A stretch of 64,000 nucleotides of DNA from Pelotomaculum sp. (GTDB lineage: Bacteria > Bacillota > Desulfotomaculia > Desulfotomaculales > Pelotomaculaceae). Numbering within the stretch: the first letter of the stretch is position 1; every line of letters starts with the position of its first letter. The DNA lies in contig JAHDOA010000017.1 in the NCBI GenBank assembly GCA_018435055.1, positions 1-64,000 of the forward strand. Reading direction: 5' to 3'. The notes beneath the pieces were generated by a model. It did not search any database, was not told where the DNA came from, and saw nothing but the letters and a program-made list of their open reading frames with translations. Position numbers and translations under genes: made by a program. Below are positions 44,941 through 53,279 of this stretch, in pieces.

Positions 44941-45570
44941 TTATATATTTTCCAGGTACCGCACATCCATTTTTTTGTGGAAGTGCCGCAGTATTTTAAT
45001 GCTCTGGCTGCCCAGGGCGGCACAGAAGAGCAGGTTGCCCGCGGCACGCAGGGAATCAAAGCTGAAGCCTGCCGCCCAGAGCAAAAAATAGGACTTAAAA
45101 GTCAGCGGGCTGGTAAAAACGCTCCACTGCCATATGTCCATGATGGCGCCGTAAAGGTAGCCCCAGATAAAACAAAGCACGGTGATAGTCTTGTATCCTG
45201 CTCCGGGAAACAGGACCCTGACCGCCGCCCCGGACATGCCCACCAGACCCCAGCAGATCATCTGCCAGGGCGTCCACGGCCCCTGCCCGATAAAAAAATT
45301 GGAAATCAAGGGCGTCATGGCGCCCACAAAGAAACCTACTCGCGCGCCGAACACAAACCCCGTGATCTCCACCAGAAACATGGTGGGCTGCAGAAAAAGC
45401 AGGGCCACGCCGGTCACCGCCCTGCCCGCGGCGCAAAGCGCGGCCAGCATGGCGATGAGCGATACCTGGCGCGCGTTCAGGCCCGCTTTTTTCTCCATCC
45501 CCAGCATGAGCAGGGCCACAGAAAAAATGCCGGCCATAGTTATGTACAGACCCCAGTTCGTCCCCGTCAC
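44941..45570 (-). CDS. ECF transporter S component
   Basis: 209-residue membrane protein with five or six hydrophobic helices. Seen: ARQVSLIAMLAALCAAGRA (the Ala-rich first helix that meets EcfT), FVFGARVGFFVGAMTPLISNFF and GQGPWTPWQMICWGLVGMSG, typical of S components. Substrate is not readable from sequence; the B12 riboswitch upstream makes cobalamin or a precursor likely. Start overlaps the ecfA stop by 4 nt. Confidence 0.85.
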   Translation of the reverse strand: MTGTNWGLYITMAGIFSVALLMLGMEKKAGLNARQVSLIAMLAALCAAGRAVTGVALLFLQPTMFLVEITGFVFGARVGFFVGAMTPLISNFFIGQGPWTPWQMICWGLVGMSGAAVRVLFPGAGYKTITVLCFIWGYLYGAIMDIWQWSVFTSPLTFKSYFLLWAAGFSFDSLRAAGNLLFCAALGSQSIKILRHFHKKMDVRYLENI

Positions 45571-47276
45571 ATCATCACCCCCGGGACTTCACCCGTGGCC
45601 GCGCCGCTGCTCACAAGGGGGTAGATCCGCTCCCGCGCCTCGCTGAAGGTGAGCACCCCGTCACAGATGCCCCGGCACATCTTGCTCAGCTGGGGGGAAT
45701 AAAAGACCGATTTGCCAAGGACCTCGTGCTTTTCCCCGTCGCTGACCACCCTGCCGGAGGACATCATTACGATCCGGGCGGCGTACTCGGCGGCAAACTC
45801 CACGTCGTGGGTCACCACGATCACCGTACGGCCTTTTTCCGCTTCCTGCTGCAGAAACCGGCCCAGCTCCGCCTTGAGGCGGAAGTCGACCCCCCTGGTG
45901 GGCTCGTCCAGGATGATCAGGCCGGGAGACATGACCAGCACGGAGGCCAGGGCGACCCTCTGCCTCTCGCCGCTGCTCAGGTCCCGCGGGTTTGTGCGGC
46001 GGTACCGGGCCAGGCGGAACCTGTCCAGCATTTCATCAACTACGGACGTGTCCTTCAGACCGAAATTTTTCAGGGTAAAGAGCAGTTCCTCCTCCACCGT
46101 GTCCTGAAAGAGGTAGTCGTTGGGGTTCTGGGAGAGGTAGGCGGTGTGCCGTCTGATCTCCTTTAGCCCGTTTCGGCCGACATCTTTTCCCAGGACCTGG
46201 ACTGTGCCCCGGTCCGGCCTGAGCAGGCCGGTCAGCTGCCTGAGCATCGTCGACTTACCCGCGCCGTTTTCGCCCAGGACAGCTGCAAACTCCCCTTCCC
46301 TGACATCCAGGCTGACGTCTTTTAAGACCTCCTGGCCGCCCGGGTAGGTAAACCACAGGTTTTTCAGGCAGACGGCGCTGTCCCGCGCCGCCGGGGCCGT
46401 GGGAGAGCCGCCAACCTTTCCCGCGGCGGGCCGCGCCGCCAGGGCCCGTTCAATATTCACACAGGAGCGCAGCAGCTTCCTGCCCTCCTTTACCGTCAGA
46501 GGCAATGAAGGCGACTCAATGCCGGCAAAGAACCTGGCCACCGGCGGCAGAAAAGGCGAGTCCTCCCTGCTGGTCTTCCGGGCTACCTCACGGGCGCTGC
46601 CGTCACAGGTGATCCTTCCCTTTTCCATCAACAAAATCCGGTCAGCCAGGTGGTAACAGCGCTCCAGCCGCTGTTCGATCATGATCACCGTGAAGCCCAT
46701 CTCCTCGTTCAGACGCTTGACCAGGTTCAGGATATCTTCCGCCGATACGGGATCCAGCTGGGATGTGGGCTCGTCCAGGATTAGCACGCGCGGCTGCATG
46801 GCCAGGACGGAAGCCAGCGCCAGCTTCTGCTTCTGGCCGCCGGAAAGGTTGGCCGTGAAGGCTCCCCTGATCTGCTCCAGGTTCATGAAGCAGACCACCT
46901 CGGCCACCCGGCGCTGCATCTCTTCATTGTCCAGCCCCAGGTTCTCCAGGCCGAAGGCGATTTCCGCCTCGACATAGGTCTGCACGATCTGCTTTTCCGG
47001 GTCCTGGAATACCATGCCCACTTCCCTGGCCAGCTTCCCGCGGTCCATCGTCCTGATATCCTGCCCCTGGAAATAAACCTTTCCGCCGACGCGGCCCCCG
47101 TAAAAATCCGGGATCAGCCCCGCCAGCGCCCTGGCCAGCGAAGACTTGCCCGAGCCGGAGCCGCCGGCCACCAGGATGAATTCTCCTTCCCTGATCTCCA
47201 GGTTGATATGGTTCAGCGCGGCTTTTTCAGCTTCGGGATAACAGTAGGTCAGATTTTCGACTTTATAAAGCGGCAA
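45567..47276 (-). CDS. fused double ECF ATPase (EcfA-EcfA)
   Basis: 569 residues with two ABC domains in one chain. Domain 1: GGSGSGKSSLARALAG, LSGGQKQKLALASVLAMQP, LILDEPTSQLDP. Domain 2: GENGAGKSTMLRQLTG, LSSGERQRVALASVLVMSP, LIILDEPTRGVD. Both sites look competent. A linker with an Ala/Gly-rich stretch joins them at about residue 290. Overlaps ecfT by 28 nt. It powers the S component. Confidence 0.93.
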   Translation of the reverse strand: MPLYKVENLTYCYPEAEKAALNHINLEIREGEFILVAGGSGSGKSSLARALAGLIPDFYGGRVGGKVYFQGQDIRTMDRGKLAREVGMVFQDPEKQIVQTYVEAEIAFGLENLGLDNEEMQRRVAEVVCFMNLEQIRGAFTANLSGGQKQKLALASVLAMQPRVLILDEPTSQLDPVSAEDILNLVKRLNEEMGFTVIMIEQRLERCYHLADRILLMEKGRITCDGSAREVARKTSREDSPFLPPVARFFAGIESPSLPLTVKEGRKLLRSCVNIERALAARPAAGKVGGSPTAPAARDSAVCLKNLWFTYPGGQEVLKDVSLDVREGEFAAVLGENGAGKSTMLRQLTGLLRPDRGTVQVLGKDVGRNGLKEIRRHTAYLSQNPNDYLFQDTVEEELLFTLKNFGLKDTSVVDEMLDRFRLARYRRTNPRDLSSGERQRVALASVLVMSPGLIILDEPTRGVDFRLKAELGRFLQQEAEKGRTVIVVTHDVEFAAEYAARIVMMSSGRVVSDGEKHEVLGKSVFYSPQLSKMCRGICDGVLTFSEARERIYPLVSSGAATGEVPGVMM

Positions 47277-48178
47277 TACTTACACCCCTCGCTTAAAATA
47301 AGCGGTACAGACAGGTAAAAAAGCACAACAACCAGGGCGGCCAGGGTCGAGGCGTCACTGACCAGGGCGTCCGCCACCGGGTAAAAGGCGTAGCGCCCGC
47401 AGCCGTACAACAGCCCCCAGGCTGCGGCAAACAGGGCCAGCAGGCTGGCGCCCATGCTCAGGTAATCCCTGGGCCGCAGCAGGTTCCGGCTGTAGACCGA
47501 GCGCCGGCCGCTGCCGTAAGCCCTGGCCTGCATGGACTCGGCTATCTCCATGGAGTCCTCCAGGGAGGAAAGCAGCATCACGTTGTACAGGCCGGAATAT
47601 TTTTTTACCCTCACCCACAGGCCGCCTTCTTCGAAATCAACACCGCGAAACTGCATCACTTCTTTAATCCGCTTCAGGTCCCTGACCATGGTGGGAAACA
47701 TCCGCGTGGCCAGGGCCACCATCAGCACCGATTTGCCGGCCGCCCGGGAAAAGAGGTTTAGTACATTGTCCGGATTGACCATCAGGTTGTACAGGCAGAA
47801 TACGCTCATGATCACCAGCAGCCTGAGGCCGGACACGGCCCCGAAATACATGGCTTCCATGGATATGTCCAGCCTGCCCAGGAAAGGCACATCCGGACCG
47901 TGCCAGATGATCGTGGCCCCGGCCCTGATCACCAGCGGGTTGACGGCCATGACGACGAGCATCAAAAAGACGCCCGCCTTTAAAAACCCCTCCCAGGCCT
48001 CAAACCCGTCCACCCCCCTGATCAGCAGGGCCAGCAGAAGCAGCAGGGACAAGAGGTAGAGAGGGTTGTCGTAAAGCAGGCTCAGCAAAAGGAGCACAAA
48101 AAGGTACGCCAGGACAGCGGCAGGGTGAAAGCTCTGCAAGAAAAGCCCTTTGTCCTGGTAATAAAGCTTGTCGAACAA
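47249..48178 (-). CDS. ecfT: EcfT transmembrane coupling protein
   Basis: 309-residue membrane protein. Seen: N-terminal SFHPAAVLAYLFVLLLLSLL, a cytosolic part with LATRMFPTMVRDLKRIKEVMQFRG (first Ala-Arg motif region) and ESMQARAYGSGRRSVYS (second Ala-Arg-Gly coupling motif), then two more helices. Start TTG at 48178 behind GGGGCGG. Couples the EcfA ATPases to the S component. Confidence 0.9.
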   Translation of the reverse strand: MFDKLYYQDKGLFLQSFHPAAVLAYLFVLLLLSLLYDNPLYLLSLLLLLALLIRGVDGFEAWEGFLKAGVFLMLVVMAVNPLVIRAGATIIWHGPDVPFLGRLDISMEAMYFGAVSGLRLLVIMSVFCLYNLMVNPDNVLNLFSRAAGKSVLMVALATRMFPTMVRDLKRIKEVMQFRGVDFEEGGLWVRVKKYSGLYNVMLLSSLEDSMEIAESMQARAYGSGRRSVYSRNLLRPRDYLSMGASLLALFAAAWGLLYGCGRYAFYPVADALVSDASTLAALVVVLFYLSVPLILSEGCKYCRFIKSKI

Positions 48179-48198
48179 GTTCCGCCGCCCCTTTACTT

Positions 48199-48834
48199 TT
48201 ATTTAATTAGATCATCCCAGTGGGGCTGGGGCTGCTCCATGCTGTTGCTGTACCACCAGATCACCCTGTCTCCGGCTTTCACCGGGTGCCTGTCAGCCAT
48301 ATGCATGGGGACGTCGCCGTTCACTGAATACATCCAGCCCGATACCCCGCTGTTGGCCTGGCCGCTGATGGAATAGACAAAATCAGGCCACGCCGGCGAA
48401 GTAACATAAGAAATGCCGGCGGCCTCCAGCGCGCCCAGGGCGGTAATACCCCACTTGTTGTCTTTTTTTATAAAGACCTGGCCCGCCTTGTAAAGCTGTT
48501 CGCCGTTTTTGCCCACCACGGCGATCCCTACCGGGCAGCCGTCATCGGGCGGTATTGCAGGCGCATTAACCGCTGCGGCATCACCCGACGCACTTGCTGG
48601 TGAAGCGGCGCCTGACAAAGCAGCCTGTTGCTGTGTTACCGGATCGCCTTGCTTTGCTTCAGTATCAGGCAGACCTTTATCCAATCCGGGAGAATTCTGC
48701 CCCGCCCCGGCGGGGGGTTGGTCCTGGCCGGCCGCGTCATCCTGCGTTTCATAGGCGGTATCCGCGCCGGATATCTTAACAACTGACTGCTTAATGAGCA
48801 GCCCCTGCACAATGAAAAAAACAGCGTATACCAA
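48199..48834 (-). CDS. DUF4430 protein, transcobalamin-like corrinoid binding candidate
   Basis: About 211 residues: an N-terminal hydrophobic segment (VYAVFFIVQGLLI) as signal anchor, an acidic Ala/Gln/Pro-rich linker of about 90 residues, then a DUF4430 domain with GWMYSVNGDVPMHMAD and VKAGDRVIWWYSNS. DUF4430 resembles the C-terminal domain of transcobalamin. The frame is open to 48915, but that part contains the riboswitch terminator, so I start at TTG 48834, just downstream of it. First gene after the B12 riboswitch. Confidence 0.82.
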   Translation of the reverse strand: MVYAVFFIVQGLLIKQSVVKISGADTAYETQDDAAGQDQPPAGAGQNSPGLDKGLPDTEAKQGDPVTQQQAALSGAASPASASGDAAAVNAPAIPPDDGCPVGIAVVGKNGEQLYKAGQVFIKKDNKWGITALGALEAAGISYVTSPAWPDFVYSISGQANSGVSGWMYSVNGDVPMHMADRHPVKAGDRVIWWYSNSMEQPQPHWDDLIK

Positions 48835-48855
48835 CGAGCTGTCAGGATTTACTTG

Positions 48856-48892
48856 AAATAAAAACCTCCGCACGTTTAATGCGGAGGTTATT
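48856..48892 (-). terminator. cobalamin-riboswitch terminator
   Basis: Minus strand AACCTCCGCATTAAACGTGC then GGAGGTTTTTATTTC: an 8-bp GC-rich stem with a T run, between the aptamer and the first gene. Confidence 0.88.
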
Positions 48893-48951
48893 GCCTGATT
48901 CAGAACACTGTACAAGGCCGTTATTCCTTCCCATCAACCGTGGGTAATGGC

Positions 48952-49098
48952 GGATAACAAAGAACAAGCAGATATCCTGGCTCAAGTTCATCGCTCGCTC
49001 TGCGCCTTCCCGGGGTTAACCAGTGGCATTTTGCAGAAGAGCTCCCTCATACAGTGGCGGGACCGCGCCGGCTTTTTGTCCGGCTTCCCTGCTTATCC
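48952..49098 (-). promoter_or_regulatory. cobalamin (B12) riboswitch
   Basis: Minus strand carries the cobalamin aptamer landmarks in order: GCAGGGAAGCCGG, GCGGTCCCGCCACTGTATGA, TGCCACTGG, CCGGGAAGGCGCA, GCGATGA and the B12 box GAGCCAGGATATCTGC (48983-48968). The ends pair as GGATAA/TTATCC. It controls the ECF-cobO-nitrilase operon by attenuation. Confidence 0.92.
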
Positions 49099-49263
49099 TT
49101 TTATTATTAAGTTTTTTTTACTTTACTATAATTAGACAACAGGTGTCAATAATAACCACACAAAATAATTAATGAGCCGCCTTTTCTGATTGATAAATCT
49201 ACTAATACTGAACTCCATGGCATATAAATTACAAATATCAAGCAAGCAAGCGGGTTGAATATA

Positions 49264-49737
49264 ATGAACAGGGAGTTTCATACCTTTCGGGAGTATATGA
49301 AAAAAGATGAAGACCTTTTAACCGCTTCCATGGAAGACTACCTGGAAATGATTTACCGCTTATCCAGAGAAACCGGTTATACCAGGATTAACGACCTATC
49401 CGGGGCCCTCAATGTGCAGCCCCCTTCCGCCACCAGGATGGTACAAAAACTTGCCGAGATAGGGACCTTGGATTACGAAAAATACGGCGTCATAGTATTG
49501 AGCATAAAAGGTAAAAAGCTGGGCGGATACTTGTTCGAACGGCACCAGATGGTCGAAGATTTTCTTAAAATGCTTGGCATAAAAGAAAATCTACTGATGG
49601 AAACTGAAAAAATAGAACATACCATCAGCTCGCAAACTTTAAAATGCCTGGCAGACTTTGTTGATTTTTTCAAGCACAGGCCGGAAGTCTTATCAGATTT
49701 TGAATCATTCAGGAAATCAAGAGGGAAGACCGTTTGA
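49264..49737 (+). CDS. DtxR/MntR-family metalloregulator
   Basis: 157-residue metal-dependent repressor. Seen: TASMEDYLEMIYRLSRETGYTRINDLSGALNVQPPSATRMVQKLAEIG (winged helix), KGKKLGGYLFERHQMVEDFLKMLGI and EKIEHTISSQTLKCLADFVDFF with metal-ligand Glu, His and Cys. No SH3-like C-terminal domain, as in MntR. The ATG at 49264 follows a TTG at 49255; no strong site separates them. Convergent with the feo operon, so iron is the likely effector, manganese the alternative. Confidence 0.88.
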   Translation: MNREFHTFREYMKKDEDLLTASMEDYLEMIYRLSRETGYTRINDLSGALNVQPPSATRMVQKLAEIGTLDYEKYGVIVLSIKGKKLGGYLFERHQMVEDFLKMLGIKENLLMETEKIEHTISSQTLKCLADFVDFFKHRPEVLSDFESFRKSRGKTV

Positions 49738-49757
49738 ACCGGTCCTCCCTTTTTTAA
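49720..49757 (+). terminator. terminator of the DtxR-family gene
   Basis: GAGGGAAGACCG, loop with the stop codon, CGGTCCTCCC then TTTTTT. It may also serve the convergent feoB gene on the other strand. Confidence 0.8.
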
Positions 49758-51151
49758 ACCCAGCCCGCCTGCCTTGCCGCCAGGGCGATAACAAAACAAA
49801 CGGCACAGGCGACACCCAGGGGAATTAACGCGGCAAGAGCGGTCCACTTGACGCTGCCGGACTCACGCCGGATAGTCCAGAGAGTGGTGCCGCAGGGGTA
49901 ATGGAGCAGGGAAAACAGCATCGTGCATAAAACAGTCAGCCAGGTCCAGCCGTGTTCAACCACAAATAACCTGCGCAGCGCCTCGATGCTGTCCATCTCA
50001 ACCATCGAACCCGTTGCCAGATAGCTCATGATCAGTATCGGCAAAACTATTTCATTTGCCGGCAGCCCTAGAATAAAAGCCATTAAAATGAAGCCGTCCA
50101 TTCCCAGGAGCGTGCCAAAGGGGTTCAGCCAGTTGGCGCAGTGTGAAAGGACGCTTAAATCACCCACATAAATATTGGCCAGCAGCCAGGTAACCGCTCC
50201 GGCCGGCGCTGCAACGCATACGGCCCGGCCAAGGACAAAGAGCGTGCGGTCATAAATTGAGCGTATAATGACCCTGCCTACACGGGGCTTGCGGTAAGGG
50301 GGCAGTTCCAGTGTAAACGACGACGGTACCCCTTTCAGGAGCGTTGCAGAAAGGGCCCGTGACACGGCCAGGGTGACTGCTATCCCGAACAGGACAATGC
50401 CCATCACGATTACGGCCGCTCCGAGGGAATATGCCGTTCCCATTACCAGTATACCGGCGAGAGCTATTAAGGTTGGAAAGCGCCCGTTGCACGGCACAAA
50501 GTTATTGGTCAGCATGGCGATTAAGCGTTCGCGCGGAGACTCTATAATCCTGCAGGCTATAACACCTGCGGCATTGCACCCGAAGCCCATGGTCATAGTA
50601 AGGGATTGCTTGCCGTGGGCGCCAGCTTTTTTAAATAAATAATCCAGGTTAAAGGCCACCCTGGGTAAATACCCCAAATCCTCAAGAAGAGTAAAACACG
50701 GAAAGAAAATGGCCATTGGAGGCAGCATAACGGACACGACCCAGGCTACGCAGCGGTATATTCCTTCCACAAAAAATCCTTTTACCCAGGCTGGCGCGCC
50801 CAGCCATGCACACAAGTCAGTCAGACGGTCCTGGCCCCAGAACAGCACGGTCGCCAGGACTGTGGAGGGATAATTGGCGCCGGTTACTGTAATCCAGAAA
50901 ACCAGTGCCAGCAGCAGGAGCATCATTGGGATGCCAAGGGTCCTGGAAGTTAGCACGTCATCAAGTTTTTTGTCCCAGTCTACCCTGGGTTTGCTTTTTT
51001 GGCTGACTACTTTCCGGGTTATCCTTTCCGCGTCTCCGTATATGGTGCTGACTATACTATCATTAAGTTTCAAGGTAACATCAGGGCTTATCCTTTCAAC
51101 TTCCTTCATAATATCTCTTAGCTTACCGGTTGTTGAAGAGGAATGGTTCAT
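49754..51151 (-). CDS. FeoB membrane permease part, encoded separately
   Basis: 465 residues equal to the C-terminal two thirds of FeoB: two Gate domains with FWGQDRLTDLCAWLG, PPMAIFFPCFTLLEDLGYLPR, MGFGCNAAGVIACRII, TNNFVPCNGRFPTLIAL and GLPANEIVLPILIM. It starts with a 90-residue cytosolic helix region where normal FeoB continues from the GTPase. The ATG overlaps the stop of the GTPase gene as ATGA, so both parts are made together. Confidence 0.92.
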   Translation of the reverse strand: MNHSSSTTGKLRDIMKEVERISPDVTLKLNDSIVSTIYGDAERITRKVVSQKSKPRVDWDKKLDDVLTSRTLGIPMMLLLLALVFWITVTGANYPSTVLATVLFWGQDRLTDLCAWLGAPAWVKGFFVEGIYRCVAWVVSVMLPPMAIFFPCFTLLEDLGYLPRVAFNLDYLFKKAGAHGKQSLTMTMGFGCNAAGVIACRIIESPRERLIAMLTNNFVPCNGRFPTLIALAGILVMGTAYSLGAAVIVMGIVLFGIAVTLAVSRALSATLLKGVPSSFTLELPPYRKPRVGRVIIRSIYDRTLFVLGRAVCVAAPAGAVTWLLANIYVGDLSVLSHCANWLNPFGTLLGMDGFILMAFILGLPANEIVLPILIMSYLATGSMVEMDSIEALRRLFVVEHGWTWLTVLCTMLFSLLHYPCGTTLWTIRRESGSVKWTALAALIPLGVACAVCFVIALAARQAGWV

Positions 51152-51939
51152 GCCAGGGCAACGCCTCCCGCTTTAATTTTCAGAGGGACTCTTTCCTCCG
51201 TCCATTTTTGAACGGCGCTGATAACCGTTTGGTCATGCTCCAAAAAACGGAGGGCGAGCCAGCGGCTGTTAAATTCTTCTCCCACCAGCTTCCTGATATG
51301 GGGTTCTACCTTTACTACCGCGTCCTCAATTTTCTTTTCGTATTTAACAGTATAGGGAGCGTTTACAACACTCCCGGTAGCGACGCCTGTTATTGCGGAG
51401 AGCAGTTTACCAAGACCGTGGCCCTCTCTGGCCGCGGTGGGTACAACAGGCACACCCAGCTCCTCCGACAGGGACGCTGTATTTATTTCAATTCCTTTTC
51501 TTTTAGCCTCGTCAACCAGATTAACACAGATAACCGCTTTTGAAGTGATTTCAAGCACCTGCAGCGCCAGGTTGAGATTTCTTTCCAGGCAAGTGGCGTC
51601 CAGTACCACTACCGTGGCGTCCGGTTTACTAAAACACAGGTAATCCCTGGCCACCTGTTCTTCTGCCGAATTTGACAATAAAGAATAGGTCCCCGGCAGG
51701 TCTACCAAATTAAAAGTCATACCCCTGTAGCTACAGCTGCCTTCAGCACGGAGCACGGTTTTACCCGGCCAATTGCCGGTGTGCTGCCTTAAACCGGTAA
51801 GAGCATTGAATATAGTGCTTTTACCTGTATTGGGGTTGCCGGCAAGAGCTATTATGTAACTGGTTTTTTGGTTGTTGGATTTTCGGGCGCTTTCCTCATT
51901 TGCATCCATTCTTCTAAAAAGCCTGTTGATTAAATCCAT
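51148..51939 (-). CDS. feoB: FeoB GTPase part, encoded separately
   Basis: 263-residue G domain of ferrous iron transporter FeoB. Seen: G1 ALAGNPNTGKSTIFNALTG, G2 HTGNWPGKTV, G3 DLPGTYSLL, G4 NLVDEAKR, then the helical GDI-like region EKKIEDAVVKVEPHIRKL. The start at 51939 has AAAGGAGAG 7 nt upstream, inside the feoA stop region; a start at 51963 would overlap feoA. FeoB is usually one chain of 650-750 aa; here it is split exactly between the GTPase and the membrane part. Confidence 0.93.
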   Translation of the reverse strand: MDLINRLFRRMDANEESARKSNNQKTSYIIALAGNPNTGKSTIFNALTGLRQHTGNWPGKTVLRAEGSCSYRGMTFNLVDLPGTYSLLSNSAEEQVARDYLCFSKPDATVVVLDATCLERNLNLALQVLEITSKAVICVNLVDEAKRKGIEINTASLSEELGVPVVPTAAREGHGLGKLLSAITGVATGSVVNAPYTVKYEKKIEDAVVKVEPHIRKLVGEEFNSRWLALRFLEHDQTVISAVQKWTEERVPLKIKAGGVALA

Positions 51940-51943
51940 AAAT

Positions 51944-52213
51944 TTACTCTCCTTTATATTCAACCAAGACCTGGCAGCCCTCTTCTTTTCGCAGGGCTAT
52001 AACAGTTCCACGAATTTTAAAAGCCCTGGGGTCTTTAAAAGGGCTGTACCTTAAAGCCTCAACCTCCGTTCCGGGCACCAGGCCAAGGTCCATCATCCTC
52101 CGCCTCGTTATCCCCCCGGCGTTAAGAGATGTTACTACTGCCGATTTCCCGACAGGCAGGTTGTATAAATATACTGTTTCGCGTGATTGGTATATTTCTT
52201 TGTTGCTTTCCAT
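51944..52213 (-). CDS. feoA: FeoA, SH3-like accessory of ferrous iron uptake
   Basis: 89-residue FeoA. Seen: LYNLPVGKSAVVTSLNAGGITRRRMMDLGLVPGTEVEALRYSPFKDP and IRGTVIALRKEEGCQVLVE. First gene of feoA-feoB(N)-feoB(C). An operator-like palindrome lies 40 bp upstream (52254-52263). Confidence 0.93.
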   Translation of the reverse strand: MESNKEIYQSRETVYLYNLPVGKSAVVTSLNAGGITRRRMMDLGLVPGTEVEALRYSPFKDPRAFKIRGTVIALRKEEGCQVLVEYKGE

Positions 52214-52246
52214 AGCTGCTCCGCCCCTCTCTCTTAATTACATTCA

Positions 52247-52269
52247 CCTAATAAAGTTAACTTCAACTA
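52247..52269 (-). promoter_or_regulatory. palindrome upstream of feoA, candidate metalloregulator site
   Basis: TTAGTTGAAGTTAACTTTAT: perfect 10-bp AAGTTAACTT core at 52254-52263 with partly symmetric TTAG/CTAA flanks, the form of DtxR-family boxes. The DtxR-type gene at 49264 is the natural partner. Confidence 0.45.
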
Positions 52270-52578
52270 AAAAAAATAAAAAAATAAAAATCATCGATTC
52301 CAACCCCTGCATTGAAGCCAGTTATTACAGAAGTATATTGAAAATATTTCTTGCAGTGGATTTATTCCGATAAGATAATACATTTTACGCAAAGATTTTT
52401 TCTTTGCTACATTGCCTGTAATGAAAAGAATAAAAAAGACAACCTGACCACAATCCTTATCTGCCGCAAGAGCGTTTGAGAGGTGGTTAATGCCGCTGTT
52501 GGGAACTGTAACCTGCGCATTTAACAGGCGTTTTTGGGACAAGGGAATCCCTCTGTCCCTGTCCCTCTGTCCCAAAAA
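52270..52578. other. AT-rich intergenic region with a GGGACA repeat
   Basis: No gene seen. At 52534-52576 lies GGGACAAGGGAATCCCTCTG followed by TCCCTGTCCCTCTGTCCC, a nested inverted-repeat element of the same kind as 14818-14850. The rest is AT-rich. Confidence 0.5.
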
Positions 52579-52620
52579 TAATGAACCGGTCCTCGTTTAT
52601 ATACAAGAACCGGTTCATAT
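52579..52620 (-). terminator. terminator of the small membrane protein gene
   Basis: Minus strand TGAACCGGTTCTTG-loop-CGAGGACCGGTTCA followed by TTATTTTT, 15 bp after the stop at 52635. Confidence 0.85.
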
Positions 52621-52634
52621 TTGGGTCTCTGGTT

Positions 52635-52733
52635 TCATGAGGCAGTGCTCCTTTTCTCTGCAATAAAGTTTGTAATAACCGGAATTCCACATACGGCAAA
52701 TACAACAATTAGCACGGCAACCAGCAAATCCAT
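52635..52733 (-). CDS. 32-residue single-span membrane protein
   Basis: ATG at 52733 behind a perfect AAGGAGGAGATAAG. Sequence MDLLVAVLIVVFAVCGIPVI then a short polar tail TNFIAEKRSTAS. One membrane helix with a Cys, C-terminus polar. Excellent ribosome binding site and own terminator argue that it is real. It lies upstream of feoA on the same strand but with its own terminator between. Family not recognised. Confidence 0.7.
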   Translation of the reverse strand: MDLLVAVLIVVFAVCGIPVITNFIAEKRSTAS

Positions 52734-52880
52734 CTTATCTCCTCCTTGTATAAAAAATTTATTAACCCCTTTCTCGTGTTTCAGGCAGTCCAGGCGGTAA
52801 CGGATGCCTGAACGCGTTAGGTTGCCATCTAAACAGTTAGCGAACAAACTGCCTCATAACCGCATAGCCTCCCACCGCCG

Positions 52881-52990
52881 CCTTTACGGGCGAAAGGGAC
52901 AGTACAGCAGCTTTCCCGGCAGACCATGTCAAATTGGCTGATCAAGGCCAGTGAGGACTGGCTTATGCATCGCTTTGGGTTCTGGCAGGG
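52881..52990 (+). pseudogene. IS66 transposase (TnpC) fragment
   Basis: In one frame: LRAKGTVQQLSRQTMSNWLI then KASEDWLMHRF, which matches the IS66 TnpC segment LSRQTMxNWxIxAAEDWL. No other part of the transposase or the accessory genes is nearby. A remnant. Confidence 0.5.
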
Positions 52991-53179
52991 ATAGCCATAA
53001 AAGTTTTGAAAAAGCCGGGCATTAAAGGCATCCACTTTCTCCCGGATGGCGCAATTTAGCCTCAAGCACAGCTTTTTCGAGCAGACACGCATACTATTAC
53101 TGGCAACGGAAGTACATTATTTGCGTAATTCGTACCCATGGGCGGCACAACAAACCGTCATAACGAATCCAAAAACGCC

Positions 53180-53258
53180 AAGAAATCTTCCACTATTTTC
53201 TGCTCCCAATACAGGGCAGAAGGCTGGTATGAGCAACTCGGTGGTAACGACATGTAAA
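53180..53258 (+). pseudogene. possible IstB (IS21) ATPase C-terminal fragment
   Basis: Frame reading KSSTIFCSQYRAEGWYEQLGGND, which resembles the sensor region of IstB (STI-x-SQ-x3-x-WHE-LG). Followed by a stop. Too short to be sure. Confidence 0.35.
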
Positions 53259-53279
53259 GGAGGTCATCTTGATGACCGA

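Noticed and set aside
52829-53092. 87-codon Cys-rich frame on the minus strand
   Set aside because: Shadow of the IS66 fragment on the plus strand; no start signal.
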